Made by a program: the position numbers and the translations under genes
Notes under the pieces: generated by a model
Database searches by the model: none
The model's input: the letters and a program-made list of their open reading frames with translations, nothing else
What the model was told of the DNA's origin: nothing
Shown here: positions 44,398-57,039 of the stretch, piece by piece
Position numbering within the stretch: the stretch's first letter is position 1
How the letters are laid out: each line of letters opens with the position of its first letter
Assembly: GCA_021292105.1 (NCBI GenBank)
Contig: CM037865.1
Span: forward strand, 71,289,356 to 71,353,355
DNA length: 64,000 bases
DNA from: Anadara kagoshimensis
Taxonomy: Eukaryota > Mollusca > Bivalvia > Arcoida > Arcidae
Direction: 5' to 3'

Positions 44398-45381
44398 TTT
44401 ACACACTAAAGTAAAATCCGTTTTAATTCACGGGATTTGATACTATAAAATAAAGTATTTTTTCTGTGAAATGTGTTTTCAATTACTTTAACAAGAAATT
44501 TAATTTAAGGTTTATCAAACAAGGATGCTGAGTTCAAGGTCATTGACTTATATTATACCAGGTTGGGCAAGCAACGATATACGCACATCATTTCATTTAT
44601 TGTTATATACGGAGAGTTATTTGTGTCATTACGTGTGCCGTGGACCAAACGCTCATTATATCACGTAACTATTAAAAGCATAATGAATTGTTGAGCTATA
44701 TAGCTAATGGTGGTAATTTCCATTAACTAAATATTATAGATCTAAGTTTCCCACATCTGTCTTTTTGTAGTAAAAATTTATAACAGTTCGGAAAAACCTT
44801 CTTTTGCATTTTACTTATCAAACGAACTTGAATGAACGAGCACTAATCGTATTAAGTTACGATCTATTACCTTGACCTGTACTCCAAATTAATTAGAAGT
44901 ACCATCATGCAATGTTGACTGCTTTAGCCTCGTTTTTGACGGTTTAGACCGACCTGGTTCTTTCGCCAATGTTCATATACGTGTCTTTGAGATACAAACT
45001 AGCGATCGTAAAAGCACAGAAAGAGAATGCATATTGGTGTCACCAGATCTGCACATACGTATTGTCTCAAACCTGCATTGTGTCTCAATACTAAAGAGGT
45101 TACAGTGTTTTATCTTGTGTTTATTCTAAAATTAGATACGCCCTGTACCGAAGTTTTGAAGATAAGATTAAAGTTTGAAGTATACACGCAATTACAAATT
45201 CATATAAAACCAATTAAATGTTTATAATAAACAATACATTTATTTGTCTTAAAACATACATATAAGTGACAACCCAAGGTCACAAATATCTCTGATATGT
45301 TGAGAGGTCATTGGAAATTCAATCGTTATCTCTGTCAACTAACAACAGAAATATTTCCCACACTACTACGACAAATTTAAA
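44398..45381. other. Divergent intergenic region
   Basis: Lies between the starts of the minus-strand GM2A-like gene 4 and the plus-strand esterase-like gene, so it holds both promoters. No recognised repeat. The small open stretch at 45027-45227 has no features. Confidence 0.6.
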
Positions 45382-47932
45382 ATGGGTACTAAGGTTAAAT
45401 TAATTTTGTATTTCATTAGTTTCTGTGTATTTCAATTGGTAAGTGCAAAAAAGGAATACACGGTTACCACAAAGGTCGGTGATATCATTGGACATACGTC
45501 AAAGGCATCTTTTAATGGATCTTCTGCAGGGGTGCTGAATTTTTTGGGTATACCTTATGCCCTCCCCCCAGTCGCAGATTTGCGGTTTAGTAAGCCTCGT
45601 CGTTATCCCAACTTTCAGCTTCCATTTAACGCATCAGAACTGGGACCTGGATGTCCACAAAATGCGTTTTTGAGCTCAACATGGATACCAGGTCCAACTA
45701 TATTCGACGAAGATTGCTTATTTTTAAACATCTTTGTACCATTCAAAGACGACGACGGTATGCACCCGAATATTTCTAGTTTTTCCTATCCAGTAATGAT
45801 TTGGATCCATGGAGGAGCGTATTTAATTGGACAGTCAAGTATGTACTCTGGTGACATCATTTCCGGTTTCAAAGACGTCATTGTTGTGACGCTAAACTAC
45901 CGACTGGGGGCACTCGGATTTTTAACAACTGGTGATAACAATGCTCCGGGCAACAATGGACTCTGGGACCAACATCTTGGTATTAAGTGGGTCCATGAAA
46001 ATATTGGCTATTTTGGAGGTGATCCTAATAAGATAACACTTTTTGGAAATTCGGCAGGAGCATCAAGTGTAATATTTCATTCAATGTATCCTGGTAACAA
46101 AGGATTGATAAAAAGGGTTATATCCCAAAGCGGGTCACCGATGTCTGCATGGGCGTATGTGAAGAAAGAAAAGGCTATAGAACTGACAAAGCGTTTTGCT
46201 ACTAAAATGAATTGCTCCATACTAACTGCTTATGATATGATTGCTTGTCTTAGAAATAGGTCATACGAGGACATTGTACAATACTCAAAAGTAGGGACAA
46301 CGATTGAAACCTTGTTTCGAGCAGAATGGGTTCCGTTTGCAGATGGCGACTTTATCGAGCAATTTCCACCAAATAGTCTTAGGAACCCCCTTTTAATACC
46401 TAAAAATAGAACAGAGATGTTTTCAGAGATAGATATTATGGTCGGAGTATCTAGCGGGGATGGTGGATTTATAGCACAATTTTCTTACATCCCCTTCATT
46501 AAAAGTGTTGTTAAGGCAACAAATGAAAGCGGAAGTGACGTTCTTCAAAAATCATTCATGCCAGTTGTCATCCATGACCAATACAATTTAAGATCTGATG
46601 TCCTACGAGACGCATTTAATTACGTATATTCAACACAGGATCATCCACACGACGAATATAAACATTTCCATATGGCGCAAGATATTTCGACAGACATTAA
46701 CTTTGCAATGCCGGCCACATTCACAGTTATGGACCATAATCTGCTGAGTCATGGCAACAATAATACCTATCTCTTCAGATTTTCACATCTCTCTTCCTTT
46801 AACCACGACAGACCACAGTGGCTGATTGGGGCCAACCACGGGGACGAATTGCCTTATGTTTTTGGATTCCCGGTCGAAATGGTACAGGGCTTTGGGTATA
46901 TCAATAATAAAACACCAGAGGAGATTGAACTGTCGTCTGCAATAATGACATACTGGACTAATTTTGCAAAAACAGGGTATGCACATTATGTAATAATTAC
47001 GTGTATATGAAAAGGGGTAGTTATCATAATAGTTTTTAAAGCTATAATAGATAAGAACGTATCCCATGCCTTAAGTTATTTAAATATTCAAATATTATGT
47101 ATTGTACTTTCAACAAAATAAGTTAAATTTTTTGATTTTTGCTAATTTAGCACGAATTTCTTTTTCAAATGTTACATTAGAAAAATAAGAAAACTAATAT
47201 TATTACATCCTTAAAATCTTCCCGTTTATAATTTTTCATTTACATGTACTTTCGCTTACCTGTTATCAGAATACGATAATCATTTGTTGACAAAATTATA
47301 ATTTAAAATTCAAACATTATAAATAAATCTGGCACGTCTTTAAAAGCGAAATACATCACCAACGGTTCTCAAGGTCTTCAAAATTGTTTTCCAAATTAGT
47401 GCATTTGAAGTTGTTGCTGTCATATAATAGTAAGAAAAAGAGGGGTTTTTAAATATTTTTTATCTATTTAAGCGACCCAAACAAACCAAAAGTAGGTTCT
47501 TCTCTACAACATTGGCCAGCATACAACAGAGACACAGAAGCATACATCGATCTTGAAATACCTCTTACAGTAAGGAACCGGATGTTTTTGTCACGTGAAA
47601 CTCTCTGGACAGATTTGGCGCCAAAATTGATAAAAGATATATCGCAAGGTTTGTTTTCAACCCCTTCTTACCAATGTAAACCACCATACCATGGCTGGTT
47701 ACACTTAGAGGCGGACGTAGCAGACGACATAATACTATGTCTTGCAACATTATGTAGTGTACTTCTGTTATTGTTGTTGAGTACATGTAAAGTTAAGTTT
47801 CAAAATTATAGAGACAATGCTTCATTGGAAGAAAGTTATGTCAATAACATGGCTAATATGGCACTGAAAATCAATAGAAAGGTTTATGATGCTCAGATCT
47901 CTATCTACAAAGACAGAAAAACAGTCAAATGA
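45382..47932 (+). CDS. Membrane-anchored cholinesterase/carboxylesterase-like protein
   Basis: Two exons, 45382-46976 and 47473-47932, join in phase 2 across a GTATGC...AAG intron. The product is 684 residues with a signal peptide (residues 1-22) and an alpha/beta-hydrolase type-B esterase domain. Visible marks are FLGIPYALPPV, EDCLFLNIFVP, the oxyanion loop HGG (143-145), nucleophile elbow FGNSAGAS with Ser224, and GANHGDELPYVFG with His486. The usual acid Glu is replaced: the GVN.DEG block reads GVSSGDGGF, so Asp360 is the candidate. The elbow is GNSAG rather than GESAG. After TG|DPN and HWPAYN comes a stalk, a transmembrane helix at about 617-635 and a 49-residue tail, the layout of neuroligins and other cholinesterase-like adhesion proteins. 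It has about nine N-glycosylation sequons. Activity is possible but unproven. Confidence 0.9.
46977..47472 (+). other. Intron of the esterase-like gene
   Basis: 496-base AT-rich intron at the conserved FAKTG/DPN junction of type-B esterases; no repeat recognised. Confidence 0.85.
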
Positions 47933-48248
47933 ACAGTAACTGTCACTAATATGGCCAGTAGAAAAAGACTGAGTATATGAAATTGGTATAAAGACTGATG
48001 TTCCCTGTTTGAGAGTATAAAATTGTTAGCAGCAATTGTGTGTAGCTTCAAAAGAAAACCGAGCAACAGAAATGCATCTGAAATGTTAAACATAATACAT
48101 GTAGTATATATATGGTTAATTTATCTAAAACATATCCCCGATTCCTCAGTTGTAGAGTAACTTGTATAAATATTGATACGCGTGTTAGTAATACAGCGTT
48201 ATAATAGATTACACAATGTATTTAACATATTTATATCTTATTTTAAAG

Positions 48249-49294
48249 TCGTAAACCCTGCTGTTGGCCAGTGTATACATCAATGCCCGAGAGGTTGCTC
48301 CTGTGTGACTTTTTCGAACTCTAGTGGTTGTTGGTGTCCGGACCAGAAAAATGGTAGGCTTATCAAGGCCCTCAAAAAGTTTTATGGCCGTCATCACAGT
48401 ATTGTTGATAAGTTTGATGTCTCTGTGTCCAGGATTGCCTTGGATATATTTGACGTCTCATAGTTCCATGTTCCTTTCACACAAATTTGATAACACACGT
48501 GACGGGTGTAGCTAGCTAAACAGGAGGTGCTTACCCTTCCGGAGCACCCGGCCTCACTTCCCTGGTGGTAGTTCACGTGTCTAACCTAACTTGTCAGTTC
48601 CAAAGTTTTTACTTTGCTTCTGGATTGTGATTCGGAAATGGATAAGTATGTTTGTTTTTGTTGATTACACAAATAATGTCTTTTAATAAAACACAAACAT
48701 GCTGATAAATGCTTAAACGAAAATCCCAAATGCGAAGCAAAGACGCTAAAATGTTATAAATTTAGTTAAACACTAATACCTCCAGCGGTAAAGTTAGGAC
48801 GGGTGTTCCAGAAGGGTAAAGACCTCTTGTCAAGCTAGCTACACCCCAAACTCCGAACAACGCCTTCCTTCTAGTTCGGTATAAAAGAGATACATGTATG
48901 AATGTTGGTCGCTGTTAGGAGCTTGGCGGCTTTACTCATCATCTGTGAATGATTTCGGCAGATTTATAAACATGAATGTAGTTCCATGTATTATTGCAAA
49001 TTATTAATCTTTATTCGAGCATGACAAAATTAATGAAACTGTTCCTTATTTATTTTTTGACATTAATATTAAACGCGTTCTTTATTTTATGACATTATAG
49101 ACATTCAATGTATAGTAATTTTACATTTGTTTTCCAGAATACACTACACAACAACATTACAACCCCCACCACAAACCCCGTGTCAGGACAGCAGTGGTGT
49201 CGACTGTGATTATCTAGCATTTACTGGTATTTGTACAAATAATGACAAACATACAAGAAATTTGTGTCCAAAAACATGTAATATATGTCATTAA
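48249..49294 (+). CDS. Cysteine-rich secreted protein exons ending in a ShKT domain
   Basis: The terminal exon 49138-49294 has a good acceptor (TTTGTTTTCCAG) and encodes a ShKT domain with six cysteines in family spacing: CQDSSGVDC, DYLAFTGIC, TNND...LCPKTC, NIC, then His and stop. AATAAA follows at 49295. A candidate upstream exon, 48249-48353, encodes QCIHQCPRGCSCVTF and GCWCPDQKN between AAAG and GGTAGG. The phases of these two exons do not match, so another exon is missing or they belong to different genes. No signal-peptide exon was found. ShKT domains occur in secreted enzymes and in potassium-channel-blocking peptides; here the role is unknown. Confidence is high for the ShKT exon and low for the joining. 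Confidence 0.6.
48354..48662 (+). mobile_element. Retroelement 3' end copy with ORF end
   Basis: Begins at TAGGCTTATCAAGGCC, encodes the end of the family R RT ORF (LKKFYGRHHSIVDKFDVSVS) to a TAG, then the full hairpin tail, and ends GTATGTTTGTTTTTG. It is one of the youngest-looking copies, nearly matching 35268-35585. It starts at the possible donor site of the preceding exon. Confidence 0.92.
48689..48847 (-). mobile_element. Retroelement 3' tail copy, diverged, facing its neighbour
   Basis: CACAAACATGCTGATAAATG, AAGCAAAGACGCTAAAATG, GACGGGTGTTCCAGAAGGG and CAAGCTAGCTACACCCC. Its 3' end faces the 3' end of the copy at 48354-48662, 27 bases away. Confidence 0.82.
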
Positions 49295-49471
49295 AATAAA
49301 TAGGTGATTTTGTTATACTTTCTGTAGTTTTATAATTTTTAATAGTTACATGAAAACAAATTGTCTACTAACCATTTGTAATATTCTAAAAAATACAGAG
49401 AGTGTGAAGTATTTTTAGCCGTATCACACCTATATCATACCAAAAACTTACAAACAAATTAACTTATTGTA

Positions 49472-49670
49472 CTACTACTGTAGCTCTGTTGATAGAGTGT
49501 TCATATGTGGGAGGCTAGGGTTCGAAACGCGACCGGGTCTGATCAAGACACTCGGCATTGGAAATGAAAGTCACGGGGTCCTTCGGTAGAGACTCTAAAA
49601 ACCGATGCCACGTGTAACGGTAGGCACAACACAGTAAAGAACCACCCATTTATACTCTTCTCAGTTCACT
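49472..49670 (+). mobile_element. Diverged tRNA-derived SINE
   Basis: CTGTAGCTCTGTTGATAGAG (A box) and GGGTTCGAAACGCGACC (B box) head a body with ACTCGGCATT, GAAAGTCACGGGGTCC and CACGTGTAACGGTAGGC, all in the order of the SINE at 17053-17398. Confidence 0.85.
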
Positions 49671-52390
49671 GCAAAGATTCAACCACAACCATTTGTGATA
49701 TTCTGATACAACGATTAGTGTGTATTTTCGACCATATCGAATCGGTACAAAATATAAAATAGAAATTTACAGTTGTGGAATATTTACAGAAACTTAAAAT
49801 ATGACACAAGAAACGGCATTTATATCCCCCGACGTGGCTAAGCTCGCCGTGTAAAGTGCAAACTTTTTAGAAGAGTCAACGGATGTGAGCGGAGCTTCAT
49901 GTCTGTCATGTCGAAGATGATTGGTTAAGTAGGCGGGGCTTCAAATCTGTGAAAGCCAAAGCTGTGAAAAAAAGATTTCTCGTAACGCCAGTATTAGATA
50001 TCTTTAAAAGACTGTACTACATAAAAACGAGAAATGGGATTTTACTTTTTTACCATGAGGTCCATGAAAACATGAAGTGCTTTGTAATTAAAGGGCCATT
50101 CTCATGCTGTTCATAAACTCATGGTAGAAAATAAAAAATTAAAATTGCACTTTCATACATGGAAACTTTGGTATTTATTTTGCTGATTTAAAAACTCAAG
50201 ATGTAGTCCAGTCAGTCTACCAAAAATTAGGGTTAAACCTTAATAATTCTGACAGAATTTTTTTCATGTGATTGTGTTCAGGAAAGGCGCTATTATTCGC
50301 GATAAGAAATCTAAAAATTTCAATTCTGTGTTATTTGGCTTCTTTAGTCATTTTTCTGTAGAAAAGGGAGATAACTCTGCTCAGTGGGCCTAAATTTATA
50401 CAGAATTTTCAAAAACTTAAGTATTCTCTGCTACTGTATAAAAAGAACAACCTAGAAATCACATAGACTTTAAATGAATCATTTGTGGCAATTAAAATGT
50501 AATATTTGTATGGAATGTAAAAAAAATAAATTATTTTGTCGAAAGACTTTATGCAAAACGGTAATAAGGGAACGGTGAAAAGTTGAAAAAAATTTATTAA
50601 TCATAGATTTATTTTAATATGCACACAAATGATAAAATAAGTGTATCACAGGCTAAAAACTTTTTATATTTCTACAGCATTACTCTGTGTATTCTGTCAT
50701 TAATTCTAAATCATAAATGTTAAATGTATATCAGAAACAATTATGATTGATTATTCCAGCGTCGTTGCTTTACATTTTGATAATTTTTTCAAATAGGGAA
50801 ATAACCATATGATAACGGGGCTAAAAACCCACCTGTTTTACAAGGTATCGCCCTTGTCTATTGACCCCCCCCTAAAGAAATTGAAAATCCTCATAAACTG
50901 TTTTCGATTATCAGATTTTTGCCTATTTTTTTTACCATAAACATTTTATGCATAAAACATCATTCTATTAACAAAATATATTCTGTTGGTATTAGTTTGA
51001 CGTCAAACTGAAAATTGATCGGAAAGATGACAATAACCCTTCTGAAAAAGAATATATAGTAGCGGACAGTATATTCCTTATTCCTGATACTGCTTCTGAT
51101 AAAAAGCAAATTTTAAACATACTTTATTTACTTTGTTTGTTTGTTTATCTGTTTAAACCGGGGCCTGTAGTGATATCACTTATATATAGGAAATAATTCC
51201 ATTTGTACCCTCCACTAAAATTTTAACTTCGACTAAAAAAGTCTAGAAATTACGGAATCGAACCATTTTGAACATTTCTGTGAAAAATTATTTTTCAAAA
51301 AATTTACATAGAATTTAATAGATGGGGTACAAAAGGAACACTCTTACCCATAAATGGCCATTTTTATTTCCTGTAAACAAAACTACTGCTAAATCACTCA
51401 CTGGGAACATGGGGCTATGTGGTATCATGCGCATGCACTTAGTGTTTGAGATATTGTCATTTGAAATATTGTCAAGTAATATATTATTAAACTATTTTTA
51501 AATGTTTGTGAGAACTAAAAACTGATTTTTGACTTTTAATTTTGTCTTCACCGTTCTCCTTTGTCAAACAATATTTATACACAATGAAAAACGGATTAAC
51601 TGTTAATTTAATAAATTGTTTTTTTGGGCAAAATTTTATGGTGACATTCGTAAAAAGAACCTTTTTCGTAATTTTGATATAGTATTTCGTATACTCGCAA
51701 GTTGTTGAAATTGTATTTATAAACACTATTGAGGATATACGAAATCACTTTTGCGAGTACATGAATAATTATTTGCTCAGAAATTAAGATAATTACTATT
51801 GTGAACATGTGGCTTAGTTTCTCCAGAATATGCCAGTAAGGTCTGATTTTATCTTATGTATGATGCTCTTTGTGAAAATTTCTGTCTTATGTGTATTCAA
51901 AAATGCATTCGGTATTTGGCTGTGTGCAATTCAATTGCGAAAACATTGCCAGTTCTTATAGATCATATTGGTTTAATTCTAAGAACGAATTCGAATTTTA
52001 CACAATTGAAAATATAGAAGCAAACAGAATAGAAAGTGATAGGAAACTAGCATATCCACAAGCTTGTACATGCTGCTTATTGGATGGAATATAAAATGAT
52101 GGACATGTAGCTATTAAGCATACAAATGGCCTAATATCAGAAGGAAGACCCTTCAAGAAAACAAACATAATTAGCAGTATAATACAAAACAAATGAGATG
52201 CTGACTCGAAAACGCCCGACTTCGAACGGACACCGAATACAATGATTTTTCTAAGAGTGTATTCCAGGGACTGTTGCAGAATACGATAACTTCCTAACTA
52301 AATTACAAATTGAACTGAATATCTACGTTTGAAAAAAACTTTGTAATTAAGTGTTATTGTACCAACAACAAGGCGAGTAGCAATCCATGA

Positions 52391-52443
<53 letters not shown>

Positions 52444-53533
52444 TTGTAGAGAAAAATGTATTCATATAAGTACCGTTCACTATGGTTTACGAAAACAAAC
52501 ATATGGCGGACGGTGATCGACAGTTGGCAAGGTTATTCAATACTAGAGAGATATTCTACCGACTAAACTACCCGGCCACCTATTTTTCCCGTTCCGCCAC
52601 ATTAGCTACTCTGAACGCTACACATAGATGTTCACTTTAGGTATCTAAAACCATATTGATCTAGTCCTGTTCAGAGGTTTTAGTCATGTTTGAAGCAGCT
52701 GGTCCCAGTTTCACTACTATTCCATAACAACTTAAACCTGGCAAATTTAATACTTAATAGTTTTGCTATTTTTAAATATTCAGGTATTTAACATGTCATT
52801 TAAGAACACTTCAAGCTATTTTATACATTTGTATTTAGTTTTTTCAAAATGTTGAAGTACAAAAAAGATTACCAAACTCTAAAAACGTTAGGAATCTCTT
52901 AGTTGAGAAATGGTTGCTACACTCAGGTCTGCGATTTTTTTTGACTGAAGAAAATAAATAACAAGTACAAACAGTTAAGTTTGTCAATCGGATATAGAAT
53001 GTATCCGTACCATTCACAGACCAACACCGATTGTATCATAATCATAAATTATTACAGGGTGCAAATCATCTCCAGATAAATAGATATATTGACCAATACT
53101 TAAATTTGAGTTTTCAATTTGTTATCGTAATCTTTCATATATATAACAGGTACTTGAACTTATTCAACACACCCGAGAATTAATACATAAGCATCCTTCA
53201 ACTTTATAAAAAATACTACACCATTCAGTGAACTATATTTATGATTCAATGAAGTGACAATAAATACTGCTCCAGCAAAACCTCAAAGCGAATTTAAAGT
53301 GAACGTACAGTTTTAGGTTTACTTCAGGTAAGAGCCAGTATAAATCAGTTATAACGATACGTCATATCAATGTTTGTAGAACACAAAATCTCACGACATT
53401 TTGTATATTCAATGTTGATTTTTTGAGAAAAATGACGATTGTAAATTTTTTAAAAATGTTAAAATTGAAGTTCTTTGTCAATATCGTGGTTGACAGGAAG
53501 ACAGCTCCTGTCCACCTCACCATCAGGATTCAG
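49671..53533. other. 3.9 kb without a supported gene
   Basis: AT-rich, with poly-C and poly-A runs, an (AC)n microsatellite at 52398-52441 and no recognised mobile element. A 64-codon minus-strand frame at 51998-52192 starts with a hydrophobic stretch but has no support. Nothing else stands out. Confidence 0.55.
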
Positions 53534-53540
53534 TATATAA
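53534..53540 (+). promoter_or_regulatory. TATA box of the Kazal inhibitor gene
   Basis: TATATAA followed by GGGGG at 53534-53545, 85-91 bases upstream of the ATG at 53625. This places a start site near 53,565 and a short 5' leader. Confidence 0.7.
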
Positions 53541-53624
53541 GGGGGTTGTGTTACGTGTTTTTCAAACAAGCTTCTACTGCATCTAATACAGTTACCAGTC
53601 GAGAAGAAAGGTCCAGTTTCCATA

Positions 53625-56600
53625 ATGAAGGTTGCCGTATTTGTTCTTGCTTGCATTGGATGGGGTAAGTTTATTTTATATGTATTCATCAATTTATTAG
53701 GTAAACTTAAACATTTTTATCAACAAGAATGGTAGATTGGTCTCAATGTACCTCTTCCTTTTAAGGCATCTGTTCCATTTGGTAAAAACTTATACCACAA
53801 TACATACATGTATATTAAATATTATACCAGTTTTAATTTAACAACACTATATGGCCGTTTTGGAATACAATTCCTCATCAGTAGTGCTTGGATCAAAAGT
53901 AAACAAACCATTTTTGATTATGATACAAGCTTGCAAGTAGTTGATGGTTGTGAAGTTTGTGTATGCTATCTGGTCCTAAATTGTTACAGTTTGATTCTAT
54001 GTTATGAAAATAAATTAATTTGTTTAATCTTAACTGCAATACATAAAGACTGTTTAGAATTAAGCTTGCAGATTACTTACTGATAAAAATTGGTGATGCA
54101 CCAGAATCGTTACTGGTTTAAAAAGTGTTAAACGCCGAAGTATCGGTTTCGGATTTCCATAGTAGATTAAACACCCAGTCTCTAACCTTTGATTATTTTT
54201 TTTAAATTTCCCTTCTGTTTAAGCTACTAGGAAATTAAGATATGGTTAACCTCAGTGTAAACAATTTCCAACACTTGAATTTAACAACATATTAAGATAT
54301 TGGTCGCTCTTTTCTTTTCCTTCCAATTCTTCATTATGCCAACCCAAATATTGGTGCCGGATTAAGTTCCGAAACTATGTATAGAGTTTTTGTTCAAATG
54401 AGCACAATTGCTTTTTGTAAATGAATTGAACTGCATATTCACTAATATTGCAACCATTGAAGCAGAGAGTGAACCACATATACTGTGATTTATATTGTTC
54501 AAATTGTGCTTGTTTGTTTTTTTTCAAATGAACACAGCTGTTTCAGTTGATTAAATGTGTTCATATTTACTAAGGAGCAAAGAGTAAACTCCATATAGGC
54601 CTACTGTGTTTTATATTGTTCTGCCGATTGTTTATTTCATTTTAAATTGGAATATATATAGTCTAAATGATTTGGTATTGCTGTATGTATCTAATATGTT
54701 TTGGTTATTTACATTTTGAAGCTGCTGCTGCAGCGGTTGAGGATCCTATCTGTGCTTGCCCAAGGATTTACCTGCAAGTGTGTGGCACTGATGACAAGTC
54801 TTATGACAACGAATGTATTTTGAAATGTTTGTGAGTACATTAGTACTTGTTTTGTTGTACTACTATAAGGTTTTAGTAGTTTATTTATGGCGCCATATTT
54901 ATTACATTGTCATTTGGAATCACAAGATTTTAAAAAATTTAAATCTGCATGTTATAACTTTTGTAGTAACTGCAACTTTTAAGGAAATTTATTTTTAGTT
55001 TATTTTATGTTGTAACGTTTGTAGTACAGTAATAATTACAACAATAATTAGCTTTCACGAAAAGTAAAAACATAAGTCAATTATAAAAGTGTGAAAGAAA
55101 AAGAAAAATGCGATATTTGTTTAACAAACTTAAAATATCAGTGAAATTCAAACTACATCATTTATCTGCAGTTCTGCTATCCTTAAGTTTTGCATAAATA
55201 TTTTGTCCTTCAGTTGACGCATTTTATGATTTCTCATTTAGATTGAAATTTGCATTTACATTAAGCAGTAAATACTTTTTACAGCAACTTATGTCATTTT
55301 GATTTTATATTATATATACATATATTTACATTTTGCAAAAAAAAAAAAAAAAAAAAAAAAAATAAATAAATAAATAAATCAATAAATAAAAATAAATAAA
55401 ACCATTCTTGCATGCTTGAAATAAAAGATAGGACTGATTATTCAAGTTTTGTTTCATATTGGAATGTTTGTTTTACTGAAAAAGATGTTAATTGTTCTTT
55501 TTACAGTGGTGTTACCAAGGCGCATGACGGACCATGTGCTGAACAAAAGGAAGAGGCAGCAGACTTACCAGTATGCGCATGCCCTTTCATTTACTTGCCG
55601 GTTTGTGGGACAGATGGCAAGACCTACAGTAACGAATGTGGAGCCAAGTGTGCGTAAGTACTACGTTTGTAGTACAGTAATAATTACAACAATAATTAGC
55701 TTTCACGAAAAGTAAAAACATAAGTCAATTATAAAAGTGTGAAAGAAAAAGAAAAATGCGATATTTGTTTAACAAACTTAAAATATCAGTGAAATTCAAA
55801 CTACATCATTTATCTGCAGTTCTGCTATCCTTAAGTTTTGCATAAATATTTTGTCCTTCAGTTGACGCATTTTATGATTTCTCATTTAGATTGAAATTTG
55901 CATTTACATTAAGCAGTAAATACTTTTTACAGCAACTTATGTCATTTTGATTTTATATTATATATACATATATTTACATTTTGCAAAAAAAAAAAAAAAA
56001 ATAAATAAATAAATAAATAAAACCATTCTTGCATGCTTGAAATAAAAGATAGGACTGATTATTCAAGTTTTGTTTCATATTGGAATGTTTGTTTTACTGA
56101 AAAAGATGTTAATTGTTCTTTTTACAGTGGTGTTACCAAGGCGCATGACGGACCATGTGCTGAACAAAAGGTAGAGGCAGCAGACTTACCAGTATGCGCA
56201 TGCCCTTTCATTTACTTGCCGGTTTGTGGGACAGATGGCAAGACCTACAGTAACGAATGTGGAGCCAAGTGTGCGTAAGTAGATTACTCTATAGAACTAG
56301 TCGGTTGGTACATATAATAAACTGTTTATAAATGACATTGTGTTTGCAATGGTACTTTGTTTGCATCCATGAAATCGAAATTTTCTATCAGTTGTCATTT
56401 ATGGCCACAAACAACGAATTTATTGAATGCGATATAGTAAATCCCCTTGTTTTATTCCATTACAGTTTATTTTAAATACCAGGGATGTGAGGCAGGGTGC
56501 TCCGGAAGGGTACGTCCCTCCTGTGCAGGTTGCTACATCCACCACTTGTGAAATAATAGCGTTAAGAAGTAACACGTGTCAGAAACATTGACATTTTTGT

Positions 56601-56727
56601 TAAAATTCGCGTCATTTGAAGTGCATACTCTTGATTTTATTATTGTATCTGTTTTACTATACTAGGCCTATAATGGATTTATTCTCATTTCAGCCATGTT
56701 GAAGTAGCACATACCGGAACATGCTAG
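53625..56727 (+). CDS. Three-domain Kazal-type serine protease inhibitor
   Basis: Five exons: 53625-53664, 54722-54830 (a CAG acceptor at 54733 would also keep frame), 55507-55653, 56128-56274 and 56694-56727. The product is a secreted protein of 158 residues. The signal peptide is [13 protein letters not shown] plus an alanine run. Domain 1 has [20 protein letters not shown]; domains 2 and 3 have [20 protein letters not shown]. Each repeat exon carries the end of one domain (AHDGPC) and the start of the next; the last exon closes domain 3 with AHTGTC. The predicted P1 residue, second after the second cysteine, is Arg28 in domain 1 (trypsin-like target) and Phe77 and Phe126 in domains 2 and 3 (chymotrypsin- or subtilisin-like target). 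Domains 2 and 3 differ by one residue. Bivalve Kazal proteins often act in defence or digestion; that role is inferred. Confidence 0.95.
53813..53910 (+). repeat. Dispersed repeat, copy 3 of 3
   Basis: TACCAGTTTTAATTTAACAAC, then GGAATACAATTCCTCATCAG and TAGTGCTTGG, in intron 1 of the Kazal gene. It matches 26000-26065. The rest of that intron (to 54721) has no recognised element. Confidence 0.75.
55015..56278 (+). repeat. Recent tandem duplication of intron plus Kazal exon
   Basis: 55015-55657 and 55663-56278 are near-identical. ACGTTTGTAGTACAGTAATA starts each unit, and each ends at GTGCGTAAGTA. The exon copies differ by one base (AAGGAAG against AAGGTAG). Most of the length difference (offset 648 at the start, 621 at the exon) comes from the poly-A/(AAAT)n tract before each exon. 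Confidence 0.95.
56480..56560 (-). mobile_element. Retroelement 3' tail fragment
   Basis: CCAGGGATGTGAGGCAGGG, TGCTCCGGAAGGGTACGTCC and GGTTGCTACATCCACCAC. It lacks the usual 3' end and is in intron 4 of the Kazal gene. Confidence 0.75.
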
Positions 56728-57039
56728 ATAGTCGGAGCAGAATAAGTCAATACCATTAATATATTTTGTAAGTTTTATTATATCTACAGTTCGTGCAATC
56801 CATTTATGGCACAATAGAAATTTGTTATTGGTACATAAATTCGTTCATCTATAGTCAACACATTGGTTTTAAGTGGTGATATATTTAATTAACATAATAT
56901 AATATTTTAACCAGGATCTTTACACTCTTGGATGTCAGAACATATTAACTACTGTTTAGTAACCATAACAACAAAAACATTGGTTTGATAAAGTTTCACC
57001 ACTTTTACGTTTGCTGTACACAGATTTGAATCTTAGTAA

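Noticed and set aside
51998-52192. 64-codon minus-strand frame with a hydrophobic start and cysteines, superficially Kazal-like
   Set aside because: The cysteine spacing does not fit a Kazal domain, there is no promoter or splice support, and the C-terminus is also hydrophobic.
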